A stretch of DNA of 43,408 bases from Candidatus Bathyarchaeota archaeon (GTDB lineage Archaea > Thermoproteota > Bathyarchaeia > Bathyarchaeales > Bathyarchaeaceae), in the NCBI GenBank assembly GCA_020350305.1, contig CP070709.1, positions 836,010 through 879,417 of the forward strand, given 5' to 3'. The notes under the pieces are model-generated. The model saw only the letters and a program-made list of their open reading frames with translations, had not been told where the DNA came from and did not search any database. The position numbers and the translations under genes are program-made. Position 1 is the first letter of the stretch, and each line of letters begins with the position of its first letter. Positions 8,496 to 16,057 of the stretch are shown in pieces.

Positions 8496-9107
8496 TCAAG
8501 TGCCTAGGATTCGTGGGCGACCTAGCTTGCTCACCCAGGTGTTATATTCATGTAGCTTCATCAAATCCCTTAACTCTTCTTCTAATGTGATTAGGTTGTT
8601 AGATTTGATTTCTGCTATCCACGCTATTTCATATGGATTCTTGTTGATTATAGAAGAATCGTTTAAGAGAAACTCATTGATTTTGATAATTTTGCCACTG
8701 ACGGGAGAGTATAGTTCAAACATGAACATCCATGTTTCGGCAACTCCGAAGGGTTCCTCTTTCTTCACTTCGCGTCCAACTGGGTTGGTCCAAATACTAG
8801 CTATTCCCTTCAAGTGTCTTTGGGCGTATTCGGATAAACCTACTCTTACGTTTCCTTCTGGAGTTACAAATGCCCACATGTGATCACGGGTGTAAAGCAG
8901 TCGTTCGCGGATTATGGGATATTCGGTCTGCTTCTCAGCAATCTTTTCATGGCGTTGCTTCAGTTCATCGAGGCGCAGTCGAATAGCCTCAGAAACAAAT
9001 TCAGAAAGACTAGGTGTGCGCACGGGGTGGCTACTCGTCTCAAGCGTCCTCTTCACCGTCGCTGCGAGTTCTTGTCTAACGTGTACAGTTCTCCATTTTT
9101 TTGGCAT
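8496..9107 (-). CDS. Ribbon-helix-helix plus GcvH-like domain protein, copy B (no lipoyl lysine)
   Basis: The protein has 203 residues. Residues 5-50 resemble a ribbon-helix-helix DNA-binding domain (TVHVRQEL, then SLSEFVSEAIRLRLDEL). Residues 70-170 follow the glycine-cleavage H protein: YTRDHMWAFVTPEGNVRVGL, SEYAQRHLKGI, KKEEPFGVAET, ELYSPVSGKIIKIN, NKNPYE. In GcvH the lysine of the VESVKAAS segment carries lipoate; here that stretch reads AETWMFMF, so there is no lysine to modify. ATG 9107 has AGGAGA about seven bases upstream, overlapping the stop of copy A. I infer a transcription regulator with a GcvH-shaped sensor domain. An adaptor role in the Hdr complex is an alternative. Confidence 0.78.
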   Translation of the reverse strand: MPKKWRTVHVRQELAATVKRTLETSSHPVRTPSLSEFVSEAIRLRLDELKQRHEKIAEKQTEYPIIRERLLYTRDHMWAFVTPEGNVRVGLSEYAQRHLKGIASIWTNPVGREVKKEEPFGVAETWMFMFELYSPVSGKIIKINEFLLNDSSIINKNPYEIAWIAEIKSNNLITLEEELRDLMKLHEYNTWVSKLGRPRILGT

Positions 9108-9118
9108 ATGTTTTTCTC

Positions 9119-9808
9119 CTAACCTTCATCTTGCCCCCGAAGGGTTGGAGTTTTTTTTATTTTCTTGATTATTTCACTTAGTTGTGAGTCACTGAGCGGC
9201 GAGCGAGGTCGGGCTTCAAGTTCGACGATCAGTTTCTTGTACTCTTCGAAACCCAGAAGCTCATTGAGTTCTTTGTCGAATTCTGGGTGTGCACGTGCGA
9301 ATTCTGGGTTTTTAGGCTGAATCTCCACGATCCATTGATATGGGTTTCCATTCAGTATGAATGGATCATCGATAACCGCTTTGTTGATTTCTACTATCTT
9401 ACCATCGATTGGAGAATATATGTCATGAATCCACCACCAGGCAACGGTTTCTACCGTCCCGAAAGGTTTCTCTTTAGTAACGTTTTCTCCCGCTTTGAGA
9501 GTTTCGACGTGAACTATTCCTTCGAGTTGGCTTTGAAAGTAATCGGATACCCCGAGTTTGACGTTTCCTTGAGGTGTTAACTTGACCCAAGTATGTTTTG
9601 GCGTGTAAAACAGTTGTCCTGGCAATTTAGAGATCGTGCGTTCTCGCTCTAGATACTCAGAGATTCTTTCTTTTGCCACTGTTTGCAGGCGAAGTCGAAT
9701 TGCCTCCGAAACGAATTCGGAGAGACTTGGATACTGGCTTTTCTCCACCTCTTTCTCGGCTTCTTCTAGGAGTTCTTGCCGAATCCTTACGGCTTTGAAT
9801 TTTGCCAT
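9119..9808 (-). CDS. Ribbon-helix-helix plus GcvH-like domain protein, copy A (no lipoyl lysine)
   Basis: This paralogue of copy B has 229 residues from ATG 9808. That start is chosen because AAGGAGG lies about nine bases upstream; a longer reading from 9832 would place this ribosome site inside the gene. The N-terminus (AVRIRQELLEEAEK, SLSEFVSEAIRLRLQ) is ribbon-helix-helix-like. The core follows GcvH (YTPKHTWVKLTPQGNVKLGV, FGTVET, DIYSPIDGKIVEIN, NGNPYQW), but the lipoylation segment is replaced by AWWWIH with a two-residue insertion and no lysine. A charged tail (about residues 165-229) follows, unlike copy B. It is the first gene of the long redox operon and divergent from the AbrB-PhoU gene. 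Confidence 0.78.
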   Translation of the reverse strand: MAKFKAVRIRQELLEEAEKEVEKSQYPSLSEFVSEAIRLRLQTVAKERISEYLERERTISKLPGQLFYTPKHTWVKLTPQGNVKLGVSDYFQSQLEGIVHVETLKAGENVTKEKPFGTVETVAWWWIHDIYSPIDGKIVEINKAVIDDPFILNGNPYQWIVEIQPKNPEFARAHPEFDKELNELLGFEEYKKLIVELEARPRSPLSDSQLSEIIKKIKKTPTLRGQDEG

Positions 9809-9914
9809 ATATACCAACCTCCTTTTGCGCAAGTATAGTTATAATACACGATGATAAATACACAGTGCTTATATTGTACTTCTTAGTAAATACTATAAAT
9901 AGAGGCTGATCTCT
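9809..9914. promoter_or_regulatory. Divergent promoter region between the Hdr operon and the AbrB-PhoU gene
   Basis: This 106-base AT-rich spacer separates two divergent genes, both encoding DNA-binding-type proteins. Plus-strand TATA-like boxes are GCTTATATTG (9867-9876) and CTATAAATAG (9892-9901). The latter sits very close to ATG 9915, so the upstream box is more likely to serve that gene. The minus side has GTATTATAACTATA-like sequence before the AAGGAGG of the 9808 start. It is the natural place to look for binding of the ribbon-helix-helix proteins. Confidence 0.5.
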
Positions 9915-10952
9915 ATGGAGAGTAGAAAGTTACAAAAAGTTGGCTACTCAACCTTATCGATCTCTCTGCCGAGCAAATGGGTAAGGGAAATGAATCTAAA
10001 ACGTGGAGACACCGTCTTTCTCACACCAGAAAAAGACGGTTCTCTTAAACTGTTTCCAACAAAGGTTCTTAAACCAAAGGAAGGAATCGATGAGTACATC
10101 TGCAACTCTGATTTATGTGACGACCCAAAGATGCTGGAGCGAATAATCGTTGGTAGCTACATTCTCGGCCGTGACCTCCTTTCAATAATATCTTCAGAAA
10201 GAGTGCGTTCTGAACATGTCGCGGAGACCAGGGGGATAATACCTAAACTGATCGGATTGGGAATCGTAGAGGAGACGTCAGATCGGATTACACTCCAATG
10301 CTCTGTTGACCCAAGAAAATTCCATGTGGACATGCTGTTGCGAAGGCTTTCCGTCATTTCGTTGACCATTGTAAAGGAAGCAGTACAAGCACTAGTAGAC
10401 TTCGACACTTCATTAGCAGAAGACGCCATAAACCGAGAGGATGAAGCCGACGCGATGTATTTGCTTGCGATGAGGCTGCTGATTTCTGCACAAAGAAGAA
10501 GAAAAGTAGCTGAAGAAATAGGATTGAAGGATCCATTGCACATTCTATACTTTGGACTGATGTTGAGATATCTTGAGTTGGTCGCTGATTATGCTGAGGA
10601 AATAGCACGCAGAGTTATTGAACTATTAGAAAAATACAAGGATAGATTGCCTAAACATATAGTCGAGAGAATAGGCAATGTAAATGACCTTGCCCATGAC
10701 TTAGTTCTAAAATCTGTAGACGCCTTCTTCATTGGCGACATCAAGATCGCAAACAGCGTTTTGGAAATGCTGACATTCGTTGAGTTAGAAAGGGACCGAT
10801 TGATGCAGGAGCTCCCTGAAATACCACATTTGAGGTTGATACTTTGGAACATCACCAGAATAGCACACAATGGAGCAGGCATCGCCTTGACAGCGATAAA
10901 CAACGTTCTTGAAAGAAAAACTAAGATATGTTCGGTACGCTGGTCAACCTAA
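9915..10952 (+). CDS. AbrB-type domain plus PhoU-domain regulator
   Basis: The protein has 345 residues. Residues 1-50 form an AbrB/SpoVT-like swapped-hairpin DNA-binding domain (RKLQKVGYSTLSISLPSKWV, LKRGDTVFL). The rest is two helical PhoU-like repeats with paired acidic helices (INREDEADAMYLLAMRLL, ELVADYAEEIARRVIELLE, NDLAHDLVLKSVDAFF). This fusion is common in archaea and annotated as a phosphate uptake regulator. No phosphate transporter genes lie in the window, so the target is unknown. It may act on its own promoter or the divergent Hdr operon. Confidence 0.85.
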   Translation: MESRKLQKVGYSTLSISLPSKWVREMNLKRGDTVFLTPEKDGSLKLFPTKVLKPKEGIDEYICNSDLCDDPKMLERIIVGSYILGRDLLSIISSERVRSEHVAETRGIIPKLIGLGIVEETSDRITLQCSVDPRKFHVDMLLRRLSVISLTIVKEAVQALVDFDTSLAEDAINREDEADAMYLLAMRLLISAQRRRKVAEEIGLKDPLHILYFGLMLRYLELVADYAEEIARRVIELLEKYKDRLPKHIVERIGNVNDLAHDLVLKSVDAFFIGDIKIANSVLEMLTFVELERDRLMQELPEIPHLRLILWNITRIAHNGAGIALTAINNVLERKTKICSVRWST

Positions 10953-11049
10953 TTTCAAGTCGAAAAGAGAAGATCATCCATGGATTCTAGGCCTATTTCA
11001 CTAGCTAAAGCCATCACATGGAGAATACTCGCCTTGCGAACAGCAAAAG

Positions 11050-11139
11050 TTGCATCCTTCGCCAAGCATGCAGCGTGACCGCTCAATACTCTTTGAAATT
11101 GCCAGAAACAAAATGTGAGTAATCCAAGCCCGCTCTTTT
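11050..11139 (-). pseudogene. Decayed mvhD fragment
   Basis: Directly after the stop of the DUF2061 gene and in the same frame, 11139-11086 reads GLDYSHFVSGNFKEY followed by a TGA and then AVTLH. Intact MvhD at 2490-2921 has ADCHYISGNFKAYRRVTLL at the matching place. Ten of fifteen aligned residues agree, but the cluster cysteine is lost and a stop interrupts the frame. A few MvhD-like residues (EIGLES) occur further on in another frame (near 10990-11010). No intact gene is present in 10953-11139. Confidence 0.55.
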
Positions 11140-11352
11140 TCATGGGTGCGATTTCTCTCTGCCAAAATTTGACAAGTTCCATACTCGCTCATGTAAGTAA
11201 TAAATGACTGTTTTTACCAAGAATTCTAGAGCGCCAACACTTGTGCTCACAACTATATTCCCAGTGAACAAGAAAACCAGAAGTATTGTAGTTAGAGTCG
11301 CGACTACACGCCAAGTAATGCTTTTGACTAAGCTCCTCACATTCTTTTCCAT
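11140..11352 (-). CDS. DUF2061 small membrane protein
   Basis: The protein has about 70 residues from ATG 11352, which has AAAGGTG seven bases upstream; longer starts at 11373 and 11391 are possible. It matches the DUF2061 pattern: RSLVKSITWRVVATLTTILLVFL, then a TGNI turn, and VGALEFLVKTVIYYLHERVW. Two hydrophobic segments predict two membrane helices. The function of the family is not established. It stands alone between two hydrogenase/Hdr gene remnants. Confidence 0.8.
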   Translation of the reverse strand: MEKNVRSLVKSITWRVVATLTTILLVFLFTGNIVVSTSVGALEFLVKTVIYYLHERVWNLSNFGREKSHP

Positions 11353-11410
11353 AAGGAAACACCTTTTAACCATGAATATCCCTTCACTCATTTAACTTCT
11401 TGCTATTTGC

Positions 11411-11809
11411 CTACAATGCAATGTCGAAGTTGGCCTCAGCCATTGCTCCCTGCTTTTTAGACTTGACGGCGCCCACTAAAAGCGCGTACGGGTCTTGAAA
11501 GCCCTTCTCCGCTTTGTTAGTATTTCTTTGACCGATTTTGTTCAGTACCAAGTACACTTTTGTTTTGTGGAATTGGAGCGCAAGCTCTTTCAGGTCTATT
11601 CCTGAAGTCAAGCTGAGAAGTTCAGAATGATGGAGAACGGGCATATTGTGTTCTTCATGAAATGTTGACTTCACAAGCACCTGCCATAGATCCAATGTTA
11701 AGAAGCAGAATTGACAAAGAGTCACTGTATGCATGCATCTGTGTATTTGGTGGATACCGCCTTCAGCTGATGAGCGCGTTAGACAATCTGGCAGTCGTAT
11801 AATAACCAC
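11411..11809 (-). pseudogene. Decayed hdrB C-terminal fragment
   Basis: The minus-strand frame carries HTVTLCQFCFLTLDLWQ, then MPVLHHSELLSLTSGIDLKEL and ALQFHKTKV. Intact HdrB at 1071-1943 has ITVCPYCHIMYDLNQ, then IPVLHYPQLLGLAMGIAPEEL and ALKDLRV in the same order and spacing. The fragment covers only the last third. The CCG motifs and N-terminal two-thirds are missing, and the ends do not resemble HdrB. It is most likely a gene remnant, although a short expressed protein cannot be excluded. The wider stretch 11353-11961 holds no other gene I can support. Confidence 0.65.
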
Positions 11810-11865
11810 CAGGACTTGCGGAATCGTCCCTTTGAACCCCCTATGATTGTGGAAAAGGCTAAATA

Positions 11866-11910
11866 ACTCAAGTTTAAATCACATCTACTCCAAAACTTGA
11901 TATAGAATTG
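11866..11910 (+). promoter_or_regulatory. Candidate promoter of fdhD-mobA
   Basis: Two TATA-like boxes occur upstream of fdhD: CAAGTTTAAATC (about 11867-11878) and CTTGATATAGAATT (about 11897-11910). The second is at a better distance for a short leader before ATG 11962. The first matches the box in front of tatA (CAAGTTTAAATAGG). Confidence 0.4.
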
Positions 11911-11961
11911 TTTCAGCACGTGTCCTTCAGAAACTAAAAAGATTTGAGGAATGCGAAGAAA

Positions 11962-12762
11962 ATGCGAAAAATCAAGATCTTAAAGGTGGACGTTTCTGCA
12001 GGAGATGCCAAACATACAACCGATTTGGTAGCGGAAGAGAAGCCTCTTCACATTTTTCTAAACAACACCCATTTCGTAACCATTCTTTGTTCACCTTCTC
12101 GGTTGAAGGAACTGGCTGTGGGTCACGTATTTTCAGAGGGTATCATAAAAAACCGCAACGAAATTCGCAACATTCTCCTTGAAGAAGACAAACAATTATG
12201 CCGTATCCAGCTCAAACCAAACATAGACCTGAAGAAGAAAATTGAACTCGCAAAACCCTTCTCCCGTTTAATAACATCCTCATGCGGTTCATCAGACTAC
12301 TGGCCCTTTCCGAAACTTATCGATAGAATAAAGTTGCCAAAAGTTAGCTCACACTTGGTTGTTAAAGCTGAACTCATTTCAGACTGCGTCAAGAACCTAA
12401 ACACAGTTGCCAAAACTTTCAGAAAAACTGGCGGCGTACATGTTGCAGCCATCTATGAGGATAATGGTGACTTGGCGGCTCTCGCCGAAGATGTTGGGCG
12501 ACACAACGCTGTAGACAAGGTAATTGGTGCAAGAGCTTTAGAAAATGCTGGTTTTAGCAAGTTCTTCCTGGCCCTCAGCGGGCGCCTAACAGGCGACATC
12601 GTCCTAAAGGCCGCGAGGATAGGCCTACCTATGATAGCCTCTCAGGCTGCAGCGATAAAATCCGGAATAGAAGTCGCAAAACACTGCAGAATCACGCTAA
12701 TAGGATTTGCGCGAGGAAAACGCATGAACATCTATACCTGTCCAAAAAGGGTCACCTACTAA
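11962..12762 (+). CDS. fdhD: Formate dehydrogenase accessory sulfurtransferase FdhD
   Basis: The protein has 266 residues from ATG 11962; a TTG at 11944 in frame is less likely. FdhD passes sulfur from a cysteine desulfurase to the molybdenum cofactor, which formate dehydrogenase needs for activity. Conserved stretches are SRLKELAVGHVFSEGII, the substrate-loop motif SSCGSS (Cys108) and AALAEDVGRHNAVDKVIGA, then SGRLTGDIVLKA and PMIASQAAA. The E. coli protein has CxxC here; this one keeps only the first cysteine. It lies 18 bases before mobA and serves the fdhA product at 22884-25754. Confidence 0.93.
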   Translation: MRKIKILKVDVSAGDAKHTTDLVAEEKPLHIFLNNTHFVTILCSPSRLKELAVGHVFSEGIIKNRNEIRNILLEEDKQLCRIQLKPNIDLKKKIELAKPFSRLITSSCGSSDYWPFPKLIDRIKLPKVSSHLVVKAELISDCVKNLNTVAKTFRKTGGVHVAAIYEDNGDLAALAEDVGRHNAVDKVIGARALENAGFSKFFLALSGRLTGDIVLKAARIGLPMIASQAAAIKSGIEVAKHCRITLIGFARGKRMNIYTCPKRVTY

Positions 12763-12780
12763 GGGGTAAGGTGCCATTTC

Positions 12781-13422
12781 GTGAAAAAATCTGCGATAAT
12801 TCTTGCAGGCGGGTTTTCCAACCGGTTCGGACAGGACAAGGGGTTGCTCAAATTAGCTGATCAACCTCTTATTGTTCATGTCCTTGAAAAAGTGTCAACC
12901 GTGGTTGACGAGATCCTAGTTGTCGTTAGTTCAGAAAGCCAGAAAAAGGCTTACACACATTGGGAGCCAAGGGCAAAAATAGTCATGGACAAATATAAGA
13001 TGCAAAGTCCTCTGGTTGGTGCATTGACTGGGTTTGAGAGTGTGCGTGGCGAATATTCGTTGTTACTTCCATGTGACACGCCGTTTGTCTCAAGGCAAAT
13101 TGCGTCGCTTCTACTAGAGTCATGTGTTGGCAAGGATGCAGTCATTCCTCGGTGGCCGAATAGCTATATGGAACCCCTTCAAGCTGCCTACAACACTGAA
13201 TCAGGTCTAACTGCGGCAAGTAAGGCCTTAGAAGACAGGAAATTGAATATGAATTCTATGATAACCTATTTGAAAGAAATACAATATGTATCAACTTTAG
13301 TTCTAAAACAAATAGACCCAAGGTTGATAACATTCTTCAATGTCAATACTCCTAGAGATTTGAGAAAAGCAGAGAATATACTGCAAGATCTGAGTGTTGT
13401 CAACCAAAAGCTAGGCGCTTGA
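12781..13422 (+). CDS. mobA: Molybdenum cofactor guanylyltransferase MobA
   Basis: The protein has 213 residues. It joins GMP to molybdopterin to make the guanine dinucleotide cofactor used by formate dehydrogenases. Motifs are the nucleotide loop IILAGGFSNRFGQDKG (residues 6-21), SPLVGALTGFE, and the metal-binding LLPCDTPFVS with Asp99. The GTG start at 12781 has AAGGTG about eight bases upstream. It is in an operon with fdhD. Confidence 0.9.
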   Translation: MKKSAIILAGGFSNRFGQDKGLLKLADQPLIVHVLEKVSTVVDEILVVVSSESQKKAYTHWEPRAKIVMDKYKMQSPLVGALTGFESVRGEYSLLLPCDTPFVSRQIASLLLESCVGKDAVIPRWPNSYMEPLQAAYNTESGLTAASKALEDRKLNMNSMITYLKEIQYVSTLVLKQIDPRLITFFNVNTPRDLRKAENILQDLSVVNQKLGA

Positions 13423-13555
13423 ATTGTGACGTAAGGAATTTAGTGATTTTTGACAAAATCTGAATGATTATCGACACAGAATGGTTGGCTCAAGTGCGAT
13501 GAACATCGGAATTTGTTCGGTCTTATGCGTTTCTTGTGGAAGAAGAATGTATCAT

Positions 13556-13569
13556 CAAGTTTAAATAGG
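13556..13569 (+). promoter_or_regulatory. TATA box of the tat operon
   Basis: CAAGTTTAAATAGG lies 39-52 bases before the tatA start, giving a predicted leader of about 20 bases. The preceding 13423-13555 spacer shows no gene. Confidence 0.5.
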
Positions 13570-13607
13570 AAAAAAGATTGATTTAAGTTTCTGTACGGGG
13601 ACTTTCG

Positions 13608-13922
13608 ATGATCGGTTGGCAGGAAATGATTCTAATTTTTGCAGTACTTCTGCTAGTTTTTGGTCCTACGAAACTGCCAAAAATTGCAAAGGAACTCGGT
13701 AAGGCATGGCACGAGTTCAACAAAGCAAGTTCTGGTGTATTTGAGACCGAAAGTTCAGCGAAGACATCCAAAAAGGAGGATAAGACCAAGCTTCTGTTGG
13801 AAGCTGCAAAGAAACTTGGTGTGGACACTGAAGGAAAAACAGGCAGCCAATTGGTGGAAGAAGTCTCAACGAAAATAATAAATACCAAGGAAACTCTACC
13901 TAAGAAAGAGGGATTGCCGTAA
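13608..13922 (+). CDS. tatA: Twin-arginine translocase subunit TatA, first copy
   Basis: The protein has 104 residues. A single N-terminal membrane helix (MILIFAVLLLVFGPTKLP) is followed by the amphipathic helix IAKELGKAWHEFNKASSG and a charged tail, the TatA plan. The motif FGPTKLPKIAKELG is typical. TatA forms the pore for folded proteins with twin-arginine signals. It shares one base with the second tatA (TAATG). The Tat-dependent FdhA (22884) is the only clear substrate in the window. Confidence 0.92.
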   Translation: MIGWQEMILIFAVLLLVFGPTKLPKIAKELGKAWHEFNKASSGVFETESSAKTSKKEDKTKLLLEAAKKLGVDTEGKTGSQLVEEVSTKIINTKETLPKKEGLP

Positions 13923-14191
13923 TGTTTGGTCTAGGTTGGCCTGAATTGATTATTATTCTAGCCATACTTCTGCTTCTCTTTGGTGGGTCAAGGTTAAAGG
14001 GATTGGCGAAGGGCCTTGGCGAAAGCATGAGAGAGTTCAAGAAAGCATCGTCTGGAGAGCCGGAAAAAAAGAAAGAGGAAGAAGACGCTATCATTGAAGC
14101 AGCCAAAAAAATGGGAATAGAAACAGAGGGTAGAAATACAACGCAGATACTCAGAGAGATGAACGAGCAACTGGTCGAAAAGAAAACTTAA
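13922..14191 (+). CDS. tatA: Twin-arginine translocase subunit TatA, second copy
   Basis: The protein has 89 residues: the helix PELIIILAILLLLFGGSRL, the amphipathic helix KGLAKGLGESMREFKKASSG and an acidic tail. GAGGG lies about nine bases before the ATG. The tails of both TatA copies end in a similar pattern (AAKKLGVDTEGK and AAKKMGIETEGR), so the pair arose by duplication. One may take a TatB-like role. Confidence 0.92.
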   Translation: MFGLGWPELIIILAILLLLFGGSRLKGLAKGLGESMREFKKASSGEPEKKKEEEDAIIEAAKKMGIETEGRNTTQILREMNEQLVEKKT

Positions 14192-14270
14192 GGAATCCCG
14201 TCTTTCATGTGTCTCATTTCTTGAGCGCGAATAACAAGACGGTTTGATGATCGAATAGGAGAAAGTAGAC

Positions 14271-15047
14271 ATGACTTTTCTGGAACACACAAAAGAACTA
14301 CTCAATCGATTGCGAATTATACTTTACTCTGTGACGATCTCTACAATTATTGTAATGCTAATGCCTGCTACTACGGATTTTTCCGGTTTTTCTGCCACAA
14401 ATTTGTACTATACTACGATTACATCCTCGGTAATCAGAAATCTACAAGAAAAGTTTCTTCCGGCGGAAACAGAACTTTTGCCATTGAGTTTTCTCGCACC
14501 GCTAGAAGTTTACGTTTTTGTCTCCATTATTCTAGGAGTCGTGATCAGTTTGCCAGTGATCTCCTATGAACTCTATAAATTCATCAATCCAGCGTTGTAC
14601 AAACATGAGAAAAGAGCCGTCTTACAGTTTGTGGTATCATATTTTGGTTTGTTTATTTTTGGTTTTCTCATTGGTTACTTATACGTGGTACCTGTCACTA
14701 TGCGAACACTCTTCTTGTTTTCCAGTTTGCTAAACCTTCCTCCAAAATACGATTTTGCTTCATTTTTCTCAGTAGTCGGATTCACTCTCCTTTTATGTGG
14801 CCTAATATTTACTCTTCCCACATACATTGTTTTACTTGTTAAGGCAGGTATTTTGGAAACCAAATACGTGACGAAAAATCGGAAGTACTTGTACGGTGTT
14901 CTCATTGTCATGGTTGCCATTTTGGATCCAGAACCTGGCCTTGTGACCGAAGGTTTGGTCTTCATACCTCTTGTCATATTGACAGAAGTAAGCATAATAA
15001 TCGCGAAGCGAATTGAAAAAGCCCGTGAAGCAGCTGATAACCAATGA
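14271..15047 (+). CDS. tatC: Twin-arginine translocase subunit TatC
   Basis: The protein has 258 residues with about six hydrophobic segments. It begins FLEHTKELLNRLR, the TatC N-terminal signature that contacts the twin-arginine motif, and carries FLAPLEVYVFVSI, then SYELYKFINPALYKHEKRAV and MVAILDPEPGLVTEGLVFIPL. Between the first two helices it has a long loop. AGGAGA lies about eight bases before ATG 14271. It is the receptor of the Tat system and completes the tatA-tatA-tatC operon. Confidence 0.92.
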   Translation: MTFLEHTKELLNRLRIILYSVTISTIIVMLMPATTDFSGFSATNLYYTTITSSVIRNLQEKFLPAETELLPLSFLAPLEVYVFVSIILGVVISLPVISYELYKFINPALYKHEKRAVLQFVVSYFGLFIFGFLIGYLYVVPVTMRTLFLFSSLLNLPPKYDFASFFSVVGFTLLLCGLIFTLPTYIVLLVKAGILETKYVTKNRKYLYGVLIVMVAILDPEPGLVTEGLVFIPLVILTEVSIIIAKRIEKAREAADNQ

Positions 15048-15314
15048 TAGTCTGACGGAAGGTGTACGCAGACGTGAGTAACTCTTTTGCGACTGCTTGA
15101 TTACAACTTTTTCCTTTGCAACCCGTTGAAAATGCAAATCTTCTACTGATTAAGGCTAAATTCCGAACGATTATGAACTGCATTTAGTCAATCCACGCGC
15201 GGAGTGAGGACTTTGGATTACATTCTAGAAGTATTAACACCTGCATGCGTGCAAAAGGTTTAATTGTGTACCATTTGTTCAATTTGTTTCTTCCTAATAC
15301 CGGAGATGACTAGC

Positions 15315-15866
15315 ATGGCCAAAATCGTTTCAGAGAGCAATTCTAAGATAATCGGATCTGTTTATGACGCGAAAGGAAAACCAATAGCCGGAGCCGAAGT
15401 GAAATGTAATGGAAAATGCACACGCACCTTGTTTGATGGAACATATAGATTGGAGAATCTTGCTCCTTCAAGTTGTATTGTCGCCGTAACACAAAAGGGT
15501 TTTCAAAGCCAGAAAAGAACAATCGAATTGGGCAAGAACAAGATTGCAAAATTGGGTTTCTGTCTTATTCCCGAAGAAGGGTTCGGAAAGATCTATGGAA
15601 ACGTCCTAGATTCAGAAACTGGCAAACCCATAACCTCTGGAGGGACGATAATTATGGTTCTGCCATCGAAAAACAAACAGGTTCCTATTCGTCCGAAGGA
15701 TGGCTTTTTTGAGTTTTTGAGCCTCCCATCAGGTATACACCAAGTTTGGGCATCAGTGCTTGGATATGAAGATGAATTCAAAAAAATTAATCTAAAAGAC
15801 AAAGAAGAGAAACGGGTGGACTTTTCCTGTAGAAAGAAGGAATCCATCGAACCTCCGTGGGGCTAA
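15315..15866 (+). CDS. Two-domain carboxypeptidase-regulatory-like protein
   Basis: The protein has 183 residues from ATG 15315 (GGAG nine bases upstream). A TTG at 15264 would add 17 residues, but it lies inside or before the predicted transcription start set by the TATA-like AAGGTTTAATTG at 15255-15266. Two beta-sandwich repeats are visible: IIGSVYDAKGKPIAGAEVKC and IYGNVLDSETGKPITSGGTI, each followed by a DGTYRLENL- or DGFFEFLSL-like turn. From the chosen start it has no signal peptide, so its location is unclear. Function unknown. Confidence 0.7.
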   Translation: MAKIVSESNSKIIGSVYDAKGKPIAGAEVKCNGKCTRTLFDGTYRLENLAPSSCIVAVTQKGFQSQKRTIELGKNKIAKLGFCLIPEEGFGKIYGNVLDSETGKPITSGGTIIMVLPSKNKQVPIRPKDGFFEFLSLPSGIHQVWASVLGYEDEFKKINLKDKEEKRVDFSCRKKESIEPPWG

Positions 15867-16057
15867 TCTCGACACTAGAAACAACCTATTATTTGTTAGC
15901 GCTCTATGCGCACGTATAACATTGGTGCCCTTATTCTGATGTCTTCCCGTCCGCAAGGACTCATGCAATCGCACATCCAAAAGCACAAAACTAATGGTGA
16001 AACCTTAGTCGCGATGCCCTTTGAGGGGAAGTAGGAGATTAAATTCCCATTTGATCT

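Noticed and set aside
10955..11182. Open frame of 75 codons on the minus strand
   Set aside because: It overlaps the DUF2061 gene and resembles no family as a whole; the MvhD-like residues in the area are in another frame and interrupted by a stop, so a remnant is the better reading.
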